From Planctomycetota bacterium (GTDB lineage Bacteria > Planctomycetota > UBA1135): a stretch of 64,000 bases of DNA. Both the position numbers and the translations under genes were made by a program. Location: NCBI GenBank assembly GCA_027623295.1, contig JAQBXR010000003.1, forward strand, positions 62,001 through 126,000, written 5' to 3'. Under the pieces are notes generated by a model, which was not told the DNA's origin, ran no database searches, and worked only from the letters and a program-made list of their open reading frames with translations. Positions 53,729 through 62,371 of the stretch are shown in pieces. The first letter of the stretch is position 1, and each line of letters opens with the position of its first letter.

Positions 53729-54883
53729 TTATGCGTCGCGAGTGAAGCCGGTGGGCATTGCCAAATTCGACCATGCCCGGTGCTGCCGTGCTGTGCCAAG
53801 AATCAAGTTCACCACACGCTGCGATGTATTGCCAACTTGGTAATCCGCCGGCACCTCTGGGATTTGCCCAGCCTCATATTGCTTGATGATAGCAGTCACT
53901 GCTTGGCATACGTTTTCCGGGTCCAAGCCGCACACGGTGATTACTCCTGTATCCATAGCTTCGGGCCGCTCAATCGCCTGACGCAAAGTTACTGCCGGGA
54001 ATTTCATCATGGCGGATTCTTCGGAGATGGTTCCGCTGTCGGAAAGCGCGCAAAGGCAGTCGCGCTGCAGGCGGTTGTAATCGAAGTAGCCAAATGGCTT
54101 GAGGAATCGGATGTCTCCCTTTAACTCGCCGCGGTTTAAATCATCCAAACGTTTTTGCGTACGTGGATGAGTGGAAACCAAAACTGGCACTTGATGCTCC
54201 TTGGCCAAAGCCTCTAAAGAATCCAGCAACAGGTCCAGGCGCTCCGGGTTGTCGACGTTTTCCTCGCGATGGGCACTCACAATGAAGTACCTACCCTTTT
54301 CCAATTGGTTGTCGCTGAGGGCAGTCGAAGCTTCGATGCCGTCGCGATAGGTATTAAAGACCTCGCGTAATGGCGATCCGGTCACATAAACTCGGCGTGG
54401 CTCACATCCTTCATGCAGCAAATGGCGTCGCGCATGCTCGGTGTAGGCAAGGTTGAAGTCCGCCAAGTGATCAATCATGCGACGGTTGGTCTCTTCCGGC
54501 ACGTTAGCATCGAAGCAACGGTTGCCCGCTTCCATGTGGTACACCGGCACACGCATTCGTTTTGCCATGATGGCCGCAATGGCGCTGTTGGTGTCGCCAA
54601 GTACTAAAAATGCGTCTGGTTTTTCTTTTTGAAGAACCTTTTCTATTTCGATCAGAATATTGCCGAGCACCGCGCCAAGAGAGCTGACATCTACGCCAAG
54701 GAAGTGATCCGGCTTACGCACACCGAGCTCTTCAAAAAACAGCTCATTGAGTGCATAGTCCCAGTTTTGACCGGTGTGCACCAAAACATGGTCGGTGTGT
54801 TGATCCAAAGCAGCGAGCACACACGACAAGCGGATAATCTCCGGACGCGTGCCGAGGCAAGTCATGACTTTCAATTTCTTCAC
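53729..54883 (-). CDS. capG: UDP-N-acetylglucosamine 2-epimerase-type enzyme (CapG/FnlC/WecB family)
   Basis: 384 residues from a GTG that overlaps the preceding stop (GTGA) and is preceded by GGAGAAGG. Family motifs are CLGTRPEIIRLS, VLGDTNSA, HMEAGNRCFD, SAHREENVDN and LSDSGTISEES. In the L-fucosamine pathway this enzyme (CapG/FnlC) epimerises C2 of the CapF product to give UDP-N-acetyl-L-fucosamine. The neighbouring capE and capF genes support that role over WecB (UDP-ManNAc) activity. Confidence 0.91.
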   Translation of the reverse strand: MKKLKVMTCLGTRPEIIRLSCVLAALDQHTDHVLVHTGQNWDYALNELFFEELGVRKPDHFLGVDVSSLGAVLGNILIEIEKVLQKEKPDAFLVLGDTNSAIAAIMAKRMRVPVYHMEAGNRCFDANVPEETNRRMIDHLADFNLAYTEHARRHLLHEGCEPRRVYVTGSPLREVFNTYRDGIEASTALSDNQLEKGRYFIVSAHREENVDNPERLDLLLDSLEALAKEHQVPVLVSTHPRTQKRLDDLNRGELKGDIRFLKPFGYFDYNRLQRDCLCALSDSGTISEESAMMKFPAVTLRQAIERPEAMDTGVITVCGLDPENVCQAVTAIIKQYEAGQIPEVPADYQVGNTSQRVVNLILGTARQHRAWSNLAMPTGFTRDA

Positions 54884-56004
54884 TGAACCTTCTCCCAAAC
54901 GGTGTCCGGTGCTTCCGGATCAAAAATTTCATGCGACCAAAACAGGGTTAACAAATTGGACTCACCCAGGTTGGTGATTTCGTGTGTGTGCAAGGTCGGC
55001 ATGTCCACAAACTGATGGCGTTCACCACTCACATGAAACTCTTCCACTTTGTCATCAAACAATCGGCGAATGCGAATCACCGCCTCCCCAGACACCACCA
55101 AAAAGCGTTCCACCTTGTGATAGTGAAAATGATTGCCGCGCGTAATCCCAGGACGCGTGGTGGAAAGAAAGGTTTGCCCTCCGTTGTTTTCACGCACCGC
55201 CTCAAACAACCAACCGCGCTCGTCGGAGTGGAGGGTTAAATCCACCGGGAAGCCAGCTGGGTAAAGAGCGGCGCGATAGGTATTAAAGAAACACAAGTCC
55301 AAACCACTGCGCAAATCTGGGACCGTGCGCTCCCCCCGGTAGGAGTGATCGAATGCTTGCAGTTTTTCCAACAGCTCCGAAGTTTTCATCTTCACCCCCG
55401 CCGGCTGAACCGAATCAACTGCAGGCCCGCTTGTATTACGGATGCACTCAAGCGCTAGAGCTGCGACTTCGGAAGCGTGAAGTAATTCTAAATCGGCATC
55501 GACGTGGATCTCGGTCTTCTCCCCTTTTGCAATCTGAGCGCAAAAAGTGTGCACCACCGAATTGTAAAACGGACGCCCGTGCTCACCGAAAACATGCGGC
55601 AAAATTAGGTTCGTAAAACGTGCACCTTCTAACTCTGCCCATGCGCCAAACGCATCTGCCGCGTCGCGCTTAGACGCCCCATAACGACTTGCGCCTAGGC
55701 TATGGGTCGAATTCGAAAACAGAATATGTGGTTTGGCTTGGATTGCCTTACATGCCGCAATTAACTCGTGAGCCAATCTTAAATTTACTCTATAAACCTC
55801 TTCTTCCTCGCCCCGGTTCATGCCCGCAAAATGCACAATGGCATCGCATTGCGCAACGAAAGCCTGCAAAGACTCCGCGCTTTCAAACTCCGCGCGTCCA
55901 GCAGGGATAACGCTTATGTCCTTCTCTTGCAAATAGGCACAACGCGCATGCCAGCCAATTAAGCCGTGCACGCCGGTAATGCCGATTCTAACTGGATGGC
56001 TCAA
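54880..56004 (-). CDS. capF: UDP-2-acetamido-2,6-dideoxy-hexulose reductase/epimerase CapF
   Basis: 374 residues from a TTG overlapping the capE stop (TTGA). The N-terminal SDR domain (GITGVHGLIGWHARC, AIVHFAGMNR) is followed by a C-terminal cupin domain: RGWLFEAVRENNGGQTFLSTT, RGNHFHYHKVERFLVVSGEA, TLHTHEITNLG. That SDR-plus-cupin architecture is specific to CapF/FnlB, the bifunctional second enzyme of UDP-L-FucNAc synthesis. It lies between capE and capG. Confidence 0.92.
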   Translation of the reverse strand: MSHPVRIGITGVHGLIGWHARCAYLQEKDISVIPAGRAEFESAESLQAFVAQCDAIVHFAGMNRGEEEEVYRVNLRLAHELIAACKAIQAKPHILFSNSTHSLGASRYGASKRDAADAFGAWAELEGARFTNLILPHVFGEHGRPFYNSVVHTFCAQIAKGEKTEIHVDADLELLHASEVAALALECIRNTSGPAVDSVQPAGVKMKTSELLEKLQAFDHSYRGERTVPDLRSGLDLCFFNTYRAALYPAGFPVDLTLHSDERGWLFEAVRENNGGQTFLSTTRPGITRGNHFHYHKVERFLVVSGEAVIRIRRLFDDKVEEFHVSGERHQFVDMPTLHTHEITNLGESNLLTLFWSHEIFDPEAPDTVWEKVQ

Positions 56005-57026
56005 GAAGAAGCCCTCGCCTCTTTCTGTGCAGCCCGAATCTCGGGCAATGACAACAATAGATTTTCTACTGCAGCAACATCTAACTGCTCTGTGTTGCGC
56101 GAGGTGTAATCCTCCACATCAATTTCTTTGGTGTCGCCTTCGGTGAAAAACTTCCCGTAGTTCATATCGCGGCCATCCATGCGAACCCGTAAGTAATCAC
56201 CCATGTCTTCAGAGCGGCGCAACTCCTCCGCACTTGAAAGCGCCTCATATAGTTTTTCTCCATGGCGGATGCCAATCACCTTGACCGGATTGTCGGCCTT
56301 GAAAATATTTTTCAGGGCCGTCACCAAGTCTCCCATGGTGCACGCCGGTGCCTTACGCACAAAGAGATCGCCTTGCTCGGCATGCGTGAAAGCAAACTCC
56401 ACTAGATCCACCGCCTGCGTTAGTGGCATTAGAAAGCGTGTCATTGAGGGCTCGGTCAGGGTCAGCGCTTTACCGCTTTGGATCTGCCTCACGAACAAGG
56501 GGATGACTGATCCACGCGAGTACATCACGTTGCCATAACGCACGCAAGAAACGCGGGTTTCTTCCTTGGACAAGCTTCGCGCGGCAGCCATGGCGACCTT
56601 CTCCATGAGAGCTTTGGTCATGCCCATCGCGTTGGCTGGATAAACCGCTTTATCCGTCGACAAACAAACCACACTCTCCACTCCAGCATGCGCCGCTGCA
56701 TCGATGACATTGCGGCTGCCCTCCACGTTGGTGCGCACGGCTTCCATTGGGAAAAACTCGCAGGAGGGCACCTGCTTCAGCGCTGCGGCATGAAACACCA
56801 TGTTCACCCCTTTCATGGCACGCGTGACAGATGCGGAGTCGCGAACATCGCCAATGTAGAACTTAAGACGATGGTCCTCGTAACGAGTACGCATGGAGTC
56901 TTGCTTCGCTTCGTCGCGGCTGAAAATCCGAATCTCGCCTACGCCGCGTTCCAACAAGCTATCCACCATGGCGGTTCCAAAGGAACCTGTGCCACCGGTG
57001 ATGAGGATGATTTTATTCTGCAACAT
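56001..57026 (-). CDS. capE: UDP-GlcNAc 4,6-dehydratase / 5-epimerase (CapE/FnlA)
   Basis: 341 residues. NAD-binding motif ILITGGTGSFG; HAAALKQVPSCEFFPMEAV; STDKAVYPANAMGMTKALMEK, where Met takes the place of the usual SDR Tyr, as in CapE; and IRHGEKLYEALSSAEE. It makes the first intermediate of UDP-N-acetyl-L-fucosamine. Genes capE-capF-capG overlap end to start and form one operon. Confidence 0.94.
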   Translation of the reverse strand: MLQNKIILITGGTGSFGTAMVDSLLERGVGEIRIFSRDEAKQDSMRTRYEDHRLKFYIGDVRDSASVTRAMKGVNMVFHAAALKQVPSCEFFPMEAVRTNVEGSRNVIDAAAHAGVESVVCLSTDKAVYPANAMGMTKALMEKVAMAAARSLSKEETRVSCVRYGNVMYSRGSVIPLFVRQIQSGKALTLTEPSMTRFLMPLTQAVDLVEFAFTHAEQGDLFVRKAPACTMGDLVTALKNIFKADNPVKVIGIRHGEKLYEALSSAEELRRSEDMGDYLRVRMDGRDMNYGKFFTEGDTKEIDVEDYTSRNTEQLDVAAVENLLLSLPEIRAAQKEARASS

Positions 57027-57036
57027 GGTTCGCGGC

Positions 57037-57056
57037 CGCGGCCTAGATTGGCCGCG
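57037..57056. promoter_or_regulatory. GC-rich inverted repeat in the divergent capE promoter region
   Basis: CGCGGCC-TAGATT-GGCCGCG is a perfect seven-base inverted repeat with a six-base spacer, 10 bases before the capE start and within the ~100-base gap to the divergent flippase-like gene. It could be an operator or an RNA hairpin in the capE leader. Confidence 0.35.
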
Positions 57057-57122
57057 TATAGGTTAACGACGCCCCCTGCACCGCACCGATGAACTTCTTT
57101 GTTCAGAAGCCCTAAAATCAGC

Positions 57123-57689
57123 GTGGTGAGTCTCCCTTCATTGCGCAAGCTTGTCGTCCCCGCCCTTTTGGGTGCGGGGATTGTGGCAACCTTAGGCCGG
57201 GAGGTCGTTTTCGCCTTGGGGATGGGCGGCGGGGCCAACCTTGAAGTCTTCCGCCTAGCATTTGGGGCGCCCAACATGCTGGGACAGTCCATGGCACCGA
57301 CCTTTGTGGGAGTCATGCTCCCGCTTCTTGCCCATGCCGCGGAAAAGGGTCCTGACTTTGAGTTAAGAATGCGCCAGAGGATCCTGCGCTTTAACTATTG
57401 GGGCGTCGCGCTGCTTTGTCTGCTTGGCATGATGCCTATGGTTGCTGGAATGATCCTCGCACAAGGATTTCTGGGCTTACGCATGATCCGCTTTCTTTTG
57501 CTTCTCAGCTTAGTGCGAATCCTAATTCGTTGGCTTGCGCTTGAACTCTTCCTGGAGCACTGGACACTGGAAGGACTAGGAATGGCCTACACTTTCACCG
57601 AAGCCATCGCGCTCATCCTCGCCGGGTTGCTTTTCCTGCGACGCCTTCCTCCGGAACCCCCCGCCGTCTCCATCGCGCCTTCCGCATGA
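57123..57689 (+). CDS. Short MurJ/MviN-like flippase protein
   Basis: 188 residues from a GTG (another GTG three bases on, a TTG at 57099). The N-terminal third, VATLGREVVFALGMGGGANLEVFRLAFGAPNMLGQSMAPTF, resembles the first helices of MurJ/MviN lipid II flippases. It is followed by about four more hydrophobic segments, the last two like late MurJ helices. Normal MurJ has about 14 helices and ~500 residues, so the middle is missing. The reading frame is intact and coupled to the next gene (ATGA). Confidence 0.65.
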   Translation: MVSLPSLRKLVVPALLGAGIVATLGREVVFALGMGGGANLEVFRLAFGAPNMLGQSMAPTFVGVMLPLLAHAAEKGPDFELRMRQRILRFNYWGVALLCLLGMMPMVAGMILAQGFLGLRMIRFLLLLSLVRILIRWLALELFLEHWTLEGLGMAYTFTEAIALILAGLLFLRRLPPEPPAVSIAPSA

Positions 57690-58579
57690 GTTCGCCAACA
57701 CCTACTGACTACCGCCCAGTCATCATTCTGGGCGCAGGTCGGTCTGGCACCAACATGCTGCGCGATGTTCTGTGCAGCCTGCCTGGCTTTGGAACCTGGC
57801 CCTGCGATGAAATCAACTACATCTGGCGCCACCGAAACAAGCAAGTCCCCGTAGATGAGTTGGGCGCGGACCTTATGCGGCCTGAAGTGCAACGATATAT
57901 CCAACGCGCTTTTCAATCATGCGCGAAGCGAGAATCCTGTACCAGCGTAGTTGAAAAAACCTGTGCGAATACTTTACGCGTCGAGTTCGTTACCGCCGCC
58001 CTTCCTGAAAATGCCGTTTTCCTTCACCTTGTTCGTGATGGCGAAGACGTCGTGGCGAGTGCTGGCCGTCGCTGGAGGGCGAAGCTGGATCTCCCCTATC
58101 TCTTGAGAAAGGCACGCTTTGTCCCGCTCGGGGATTTGCCTTATTACGCCTTACGCTACCTCGGCACGCGGATCCATCGCCTATTTGATAGAGAGGGCAA
58201 AGTTTCTTTTTGGGGACCGCGTTACCTTGGCATGAAAGAGGACCTCCAAAACCATAGCCTAGATGAGGTTTGCGCCAAGCAATGGAAGCGTTGCGTCACG
58301 CGTTCCATGCAAGGCCTTGCCGCGTTACCCGAGAGCCGTGTCCTCCACTTGCGTTACGAAGATTTCGTCGCAACTCCTGCACAGCAATTGCAGCGCATTG
58401 GCACTTTCTTGCATGAGGATTGGACTCTGGAAATGATCGAGCAAGCCGTCGTCCATGTTTCACAAGGAAGTATCGGCAAAGGAAAGCGCGAGTCAGACCC
58501 CAAGTTTGCCGACGTTATCGCTCGCTGTATTCAACCCGTCATGCGCGAGCTAGAAGAAGATGGTCGTTTTTCGAAGTAG
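57686..58579 (+). CDS. Sulfotransferase (fourth in the locus)
   Basis: 297 residues. PAPS loop VIILGAGRSGTNMLRDVL at residues ~12-28, 3'-phosphate site FLHLVRDGEDVVASAGRRW, and VLHLRYEDFVATPAQQL later. Distinct in sequence from the other three. It starts inside the stop of the flippase-like gene (ATGA), so the two are co-translated. Its 3' end overlaps the convergent ligase/polymerase gene by 49 bases. Confidence 0.82.
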   Translation: MSSPTPTDYRPVIILGAGRSGTNMLRDVLCSLPGFGTWPCDEINYIWRHRNKQVPVDELGADLMRPEVQRYIQRAFQSCAKRESCTSVVEKTCANTLRVEFVTAALPENAVFLHLVRDGEDVVASAGRRWRAKLDLPYLLRKARFVPLGDLPYYALRYLGTRIHRLFDREGKVSFWGPRYLGMKEDLQNHSLDEVCAKQWKRCVTRSMQGLAALPESRVLHLRYEDFVATPAQQLQRIGTFLHEDWTLEMIEQAVVHVSQGSIGKGKRESDPKFADVIARCIQPVMRELEEDGRFSK

Positions 58580-59859
58580 GCCCAGCTTAAAAGAAAGCCA
58601 ATGAGCAAAAACCCAATCCACGCGGATATGGGTTCACGCAAAGGCGTTCGTAAGTTGCAGCTAATCAACAGAAGCCCGACCACTGGGGCCGCAGCGGATT
58701 GGGCAGCCACTTGAAGGGTGTTCTTTTCTGCGCTTACCGAAGCTTGGTTGCACAAAGATCGAAGGACTAGTTTAGGCGTCGCCCAAAGCGCGGACAGGAG
58801 AAGCGTTAGGAAGGAAAGTAGTGCAATCGGTCCGCCGCCCGCGAGGATATCGAGATAGGTGTTGTGGGCACTTTTGGCCACGACTCCGGATTCTGGATCT
58901 GCAATCGTTGGCGGCAATAAACGCAGCCCTGTCCATGGATGCTCTTGCGCTAATCCCCAATAGCTTTCCATGACTTCCGCACGCGGGCCAAACATTCCAC
59001 TCAAAGTCGTTTCTCCATAACTCGAAAAAGTCCCGTGAAGTTTATGCAACAAAAGTAAATTCCCATCCGCAAGGATCAGAAAGAGACAAACGGAAATACC
59101 TGACCCTGCAATCAAAGCAAGTAACCCGCGCACGCGGCAGGCCCACCAAGCGGGCAAGGGTGCTACCAACATGAATATCAATGCCGGATCCCGCGCGCCG
59201 GTGATCAGGGGAATCATCGCCGCCCCAAAAAGAAAGAACCAAACTTTCCCGGTGCGCACTGTTTTTGCTGAGCTTGCTTCCAATCCGGCGCAAAACAGTG
59301 CGGACAAAGTGAGGCTCACGGGGACATAGTTATAAAGCTGATACATCCCCGGCAAAGAAACATTTTGCGTAATGCGCCCGGAAAAACTTCCTAAGAAAAG
59401 AAGCTCCCACAAGAAAAGTAGTACCAAAAAGCACAGGGAGAATGTAGTTCCACGCTTGAGCCCTGCAAGCAAACTAGATAGCCGCTCTTCCTCAAAGGCA
59501 GCCACGCCAACATATACCGCCGCCGCCAAGGGGGCCAGCCATTGCCCCGCATAAAGCAAAGCCTGCTTATTCTCTTGCGCACCAAGAAATCCAAGTAAAA
59601 GAGTCCAAAGGCCAAAGATCAATAGGGCAATTTTTGCCACTAATCCCAGCGCTAAGCGACGCCGAAGCTTGGGTAAATCTGGAAGCAAAAAGGCTGCGGC
59701 CAAGAGAAACCCGATGGGCACGCCAATGCCAACCGGTAGCCCCTCCGGTTCTGCATAGAATCCAAATGGGCCATTCATTTGAACGAATAAGGGGAGTGGA
59801 AGCAAAAGCCCAAACCACCAATCGCGCTTGCGGCGGACGGACAATTTCCCTTCAGTCAT
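58531..59859 (-). CDS. O-antigen ligase/polymerase-like membrane protein
   Basis: 442 residues with about eleven transmembrane helices. The periplasmic-loop motif YWGLAQEHPWTGLRLL followed by SAHNTYLDILAGGGPIALLSFL is the Wzy_C/WaaL hallmark, with its conserved His. It either polymerises lipid-linked repeats (Wzy) or ligates glycan to another carrier (WaaL). I used the ATG at 59859. An overlapping plus-strand frame upstream of 59919 is a shadow. Confidence 0.88.
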   Translation of the reverse strand: MTEGKLSVRRKRDWWFGLLLPLPLFVQMNGPFGFYAEPEGLPVGIGVPIGFLLAAAFLLPDLPKLRRRLALGLVAKIALLIFGLWTLLLGFLGAQENKQALLYAGQWLAPLAAAVYVGVAAFEEERLSSLLAGLKRGTTFSLCFLVLLFLWELLFLGSFSGRITQNVSLPGMYQLYNYVPVSLTLSALFCAGLEASSAKTVRTGKVWFFLFGAAMIPLITGARDPALIFMLVAPLPAWWACRVRGLLALIAGSGISVCLFLILADGNLLLLHKLHGTFSSYGETTLSGMFGPRAEVMESYWGLAQEHPWTGLRLLPPTIADPESGVVAKSAHNTYLDILAGGGPIALLSFLTLLLSALWATPKLVLRSLCNQASVSAEKNTLQVAAQSAAAPVVGLLLISCNLRTPLREPISAWIGFLLIGFLLSWAYFEKRPSSSSSRMTG

Positions 59860-59918
59860 GCCGTGGGATTGTATCAATCGCTGTCTCTATCGGGTCCAGG
59901 GTATGCAACAATGGAAGA

Positions 59919-60554
59919 GTGACCACTGCACAGGTTCGCTGTAAGAGAATTCTCGACGTTGCCATAGCGCTGATTGGCTTGATGCTTTTCGGATGGCTCA
60001 TTTTGCTGGCTGCCTTTTGCGCTTGGCTTAGCACCGGAGGCAGCGGATTTTTTCGGCAAGAGCGGGTGGGGCAACATGGGGTTTCCTTTCGCATTCTTAA
60101 GCTACGCACCATGCGCGTGGCCAATGGCAGGCAAACTACGGCAACCGCTTCCCATGATCCGCGCATCACCCGAGTGGGCGCCATCCTGAGAAAAACCAAG
60201 GTCGATGAGCTTCCTCAATTTTGGAATGTCCTGTGGGGGGATATGAGCGTGGTTGGCCCAAGACCCGATGTCCCTGGCTTTGCAGACCAGCTGCAGGGTA
60301 AAGATCGAGACATTCTGCAGTTGCGGCCTGGAATCACTGGGTTGGCATCTTTGGTTTTCCGTCACGAGGAGGACTTACTTGCCCAGGCTGATAACCCAGA
60401 GGCGTTTAATTCTGAGGTTATTTATCCCGCAAAAGTACGTTTGAACCTACGATACTTACACGATTACACACTGAGACGCGATATCATGTACATTCTTGCG
60501 ACTTTCGTGCCCAGCCTACGCGCTCGCGTAGCACCAGCCTTCACCGCCTCATAG
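59919..60554 (+). CDS. PglC/WbaP-type phosphoglycosyl transferase
   Basis: 211 residues from a GTG with GGAAGA just before. One N-terminal re-entrant hydrophobic helix (ALIGLMLFGWLILLAAFCAWL) is followed by KLRTMRVANG, RKTKVDELPQFWNVLWGDMS and VGPRPDVPGF. The Asp-Glu pair in VDELPQ is the catalytic dyad of this monotopic family. It transfers a phospho-sugar from UDP-sugar to undecaprenyl phosphate. The length is that of PglC, acceptor of UDP-diNAc-bacillosamine. Upstream frame to 59634 does not resemble the family. Confidence 0.9.
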   Translation: MTTAQVRCKRILDVAIALIGLMLFGWLILLAAFCAWLSTGGSGFFRQERVGQHGVSFRILKLRTMRVANGRQTTATASHDPRITRVGAILRKTKVDELPQFWNVLWGDMSVVGPRPDVPGFADQLQGKDRDILQLRPGITGLASLVFRHEEDLLAQADNPEAFNSEVIYPAKVRLNLRYLHDYTLRRDIMYILATFVPSLRARVAPAFTAS

Positions 60555-60557
60555 CTT

Positions 60558-61700
60558 TTGGACCGCATCTACCTCTCTCCGCCGCACATGGGTGCCGCCG
60601 AGCGCGAGCTTTTGCTTGAAGCCTTTGACTCCAATTGGATTGCTCCGCTTGGTGAGCACGTGGATGCCTTCGAGGTGGAATGCTCCCAATACTTGGGCGC
60701 CAAAGATGCGGCCGCACTCTCTAGTGGTACCGCCGCAATTCACCTTGCCTTTGTTATGCTCGGCATTGGTCAAGGCGATCGCGTTTACGCACCCTCCTTT
60801 ACCTTCACCGCGAGCGTCAACCCGATCCTTTATGTCGGGGCCACGCCAGTCCTGATTGACTCCGAGGCAGAAACTTGGGGCATGGATCCTGAACTTCTCG
60901 CAGAAGAGTTGGAAAAGGATGCCCGTGAAGGCACTCTTCCGAAGGCGGTTTTAGTGGTGCACATTTACGGGCAGGCATCCAAGCTGGAAGAAATCAGCTT
61001 GCTGTGCGCAAAATACGGCGTGATTCTGATTGAGGACGCCGCTGAAGCCTTGGGAACTACGCAGCGCGGAAAGCATGTCGGCACCACTGGTCATATCGGA
61101 TTGTTTTCCTTTAACGGGAACAAAATTATTACGACTTCGGGTGGCGGCCTGTTAGTTTCGGACGATGCCTCCCTTGTGGCGAAAGCGCGCCACCTCGCAA
61201 GCCAAGCTCGAGTTCCGGGGCCACGCTATGAGCACGACGCCCTCGGCTACAACTACCGACTCTCCAACTTGCTTGCGGCCGTCGGCAGGGGCCAACTGCT
61301 GAAGATTGAAGATCGTGTGGCTGCTCGTCGCGCCAATTTCGAAGACTACAGAGGCCGTCTAAGCCAAGTCCAAGGTCTATCCTTTTTGGATGAGCCGGAA
61401 GAGGATCGAGGCACCCGCTGGCTTAGCGTAATGCTCATCGACCCAGATTCCTTCGGTGCCACCCCGAATCAAGTGCAGGTCGAATTGGAAGCTCGCGACA
61501 TTGAGAGTCGTCCTCTTTGGATGCCGATGCATATGCAGCCCATCTACCGCAATGCACGCATGGTTGGCGGAAGGGTTTGCGAAGAGCTTTTCCGTACTGG
61601 CTTATGCCTACCGAGCGGCTCCTCGCTAAAGGAAACCGATCGCTCACGCGTTATGGAAGTCGTCGAGTCTTTCGCGTCACCGAAGATCCGTTCTAACTAA
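60558..61700 (+). CDS. DegT/DnrJ/EryC1 PLP-dependent sugar aminotransferase
   Basis: 380 residues from a TTG three bases after the previous stop. Features: SSGTAAIHLAFVMLGIG, EDAAEALGTTQRGKHVG, and the PLP-lysine in FSFNGNKIITTSGGG. It resembles PglE, which aminates UDP-4-keto-6-deoxy-GlcNAc to the 4-amino sugar. With the dehydratase at 39.6 kb and the PglC-type transferase just upstream it forms a consistent UDP-4-amino-4,6-dideoxy sugar route. A PglD-type acetyltransferase was not found in the window. It overlaps phoU (opposite strand) by four bases. Confidence 0.91.
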   Translation: MDRIYLSPPHMGAAERELLLEAFDSNWIAPLGEHVDAFEVECSQYLGAKDAAALSSGTAAIHLAFVMLGIGQGDRVYAPSFTFTASVNPILYVGATPVLIDSEAETWGMDPELLAEELEKDAREGTLPKAVLVVHIYGQASKLEEISLLCAKYGVILIEDAAEALGTTQRGKHVGTTGHIGLFSFNGNKIITTSGGGLLVSDDASLVAKARHLASQARVPGPRYEHDALGYNYRLSNLLAAVGRGQLLKIEDRVAARRANFEDYRGRLSQVQGLSFLDEPEEDRGTRWLSVMLIDPDSFGATPNQVQVELEARDIESRPLWMPMHMQPIYRNARMVGGRVCEELFRTGLCLPSGSSLKETDRSRVMEVVESFASPKIRSN

Positions 61701-62365
61701 AGCTCTTTTCCCGACTCACCGTGGCGCACAATGTCGCCCTGTTCCATGTAGATGATGTCTTCCGCAATGTTGGTCGCGTAGTCGGCAATGCGCTCAACTA
61801 AGCGCACCACGTTGGCCCAGCGCATAAGTGCGGGGACGGACTCAGGCTCTTGCCCCATTTGCGCTTCAATGCGTTTAAGGAGGTTACGGTTAAAGCCATC
61901 GACGATGTCATCCATCTTCAGGACTTTGCGTGCGCGATCCTCGTCGCGTCTGACCAGAGCTTGAATGGTTTCACGCACCATGACCCTGGTCTGTTGGGCC
62001 ATGAGCTCGAATTCGGCAGGTGGGCTAATTGGCGCGAGCCCTTTCAGGTCAATCGTTCGCTTGGCAATGTTTGACGCGATGTCGGCAATGCGCTCAAGGT
62101 CATTGTTGATCTTAATTGCCGCAATCAAAAAGCGAAGGTCGCCGGCTACGGGTGCGTGCAAAGCGAGGATTTTTAGAGCCGCCTCTTCCAACTTCACCTC
62201 CAGCTCATCAATACTCGCATCGCCCTGAACCACTTCGAGGGCACCCTCCGCATCGCGTGACAGAATGCTGTCAATCGCGCGTCCGAAGGCGTCTTCGCAA
62301 CGGTTACTAATGTGGACTAGTTGTTCGGCAAGGGCGCCGAGATCTCGCATAAAGTGTTTCGTCAT
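61697..62365 (-). CDS. phoU: Phosphate transport/regulation protein PhoU
   Basis: 222 residues consisting of two PhoU helical bundles. The conserved metal/helix motifs are NNDLERIADIASNIAKR and VRLVERIADYATNIAEDIIY. It negatively controls the Pst system and the phosphate two-component sensor. It is last in the pst operon, with the start six bases after pstB. Confidence 0.94.
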   Translation of the reverse strand: MTKHFMRDLGALAEQLVHISNRCEDAFGRAIDSILSRDAEGALEVVQGDASIDELEVKLEEAALKILALHAPVAGDLRFLIAAIKINNDLERIADIASNIAKRTIDLKGLAPISPPAEFELMAQQTRVMVRETIQALVRRDEDRARKVLKMDDIVDGFNRNLLKRIEAQMGQEPESVPALMRWANVVRLVERIADYATNIAEDIIYMEQGDIVRHGESGKEL

Positions 62366-62371
62366 GATGAA

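Noticed and set aside
56001-57026. Inactive dehydratase because the SDR Tyr is Met
   Set aside because: Met in this position is normal for CapE and WbpM-type dehydratases.
59634-59918. 95-residue N-terminal extension of the PglC-type transferase
   Set aside because: Region is antisense to the ligase/polymerase gene and unlike the family; the GTG at 59919 gives the standard length.
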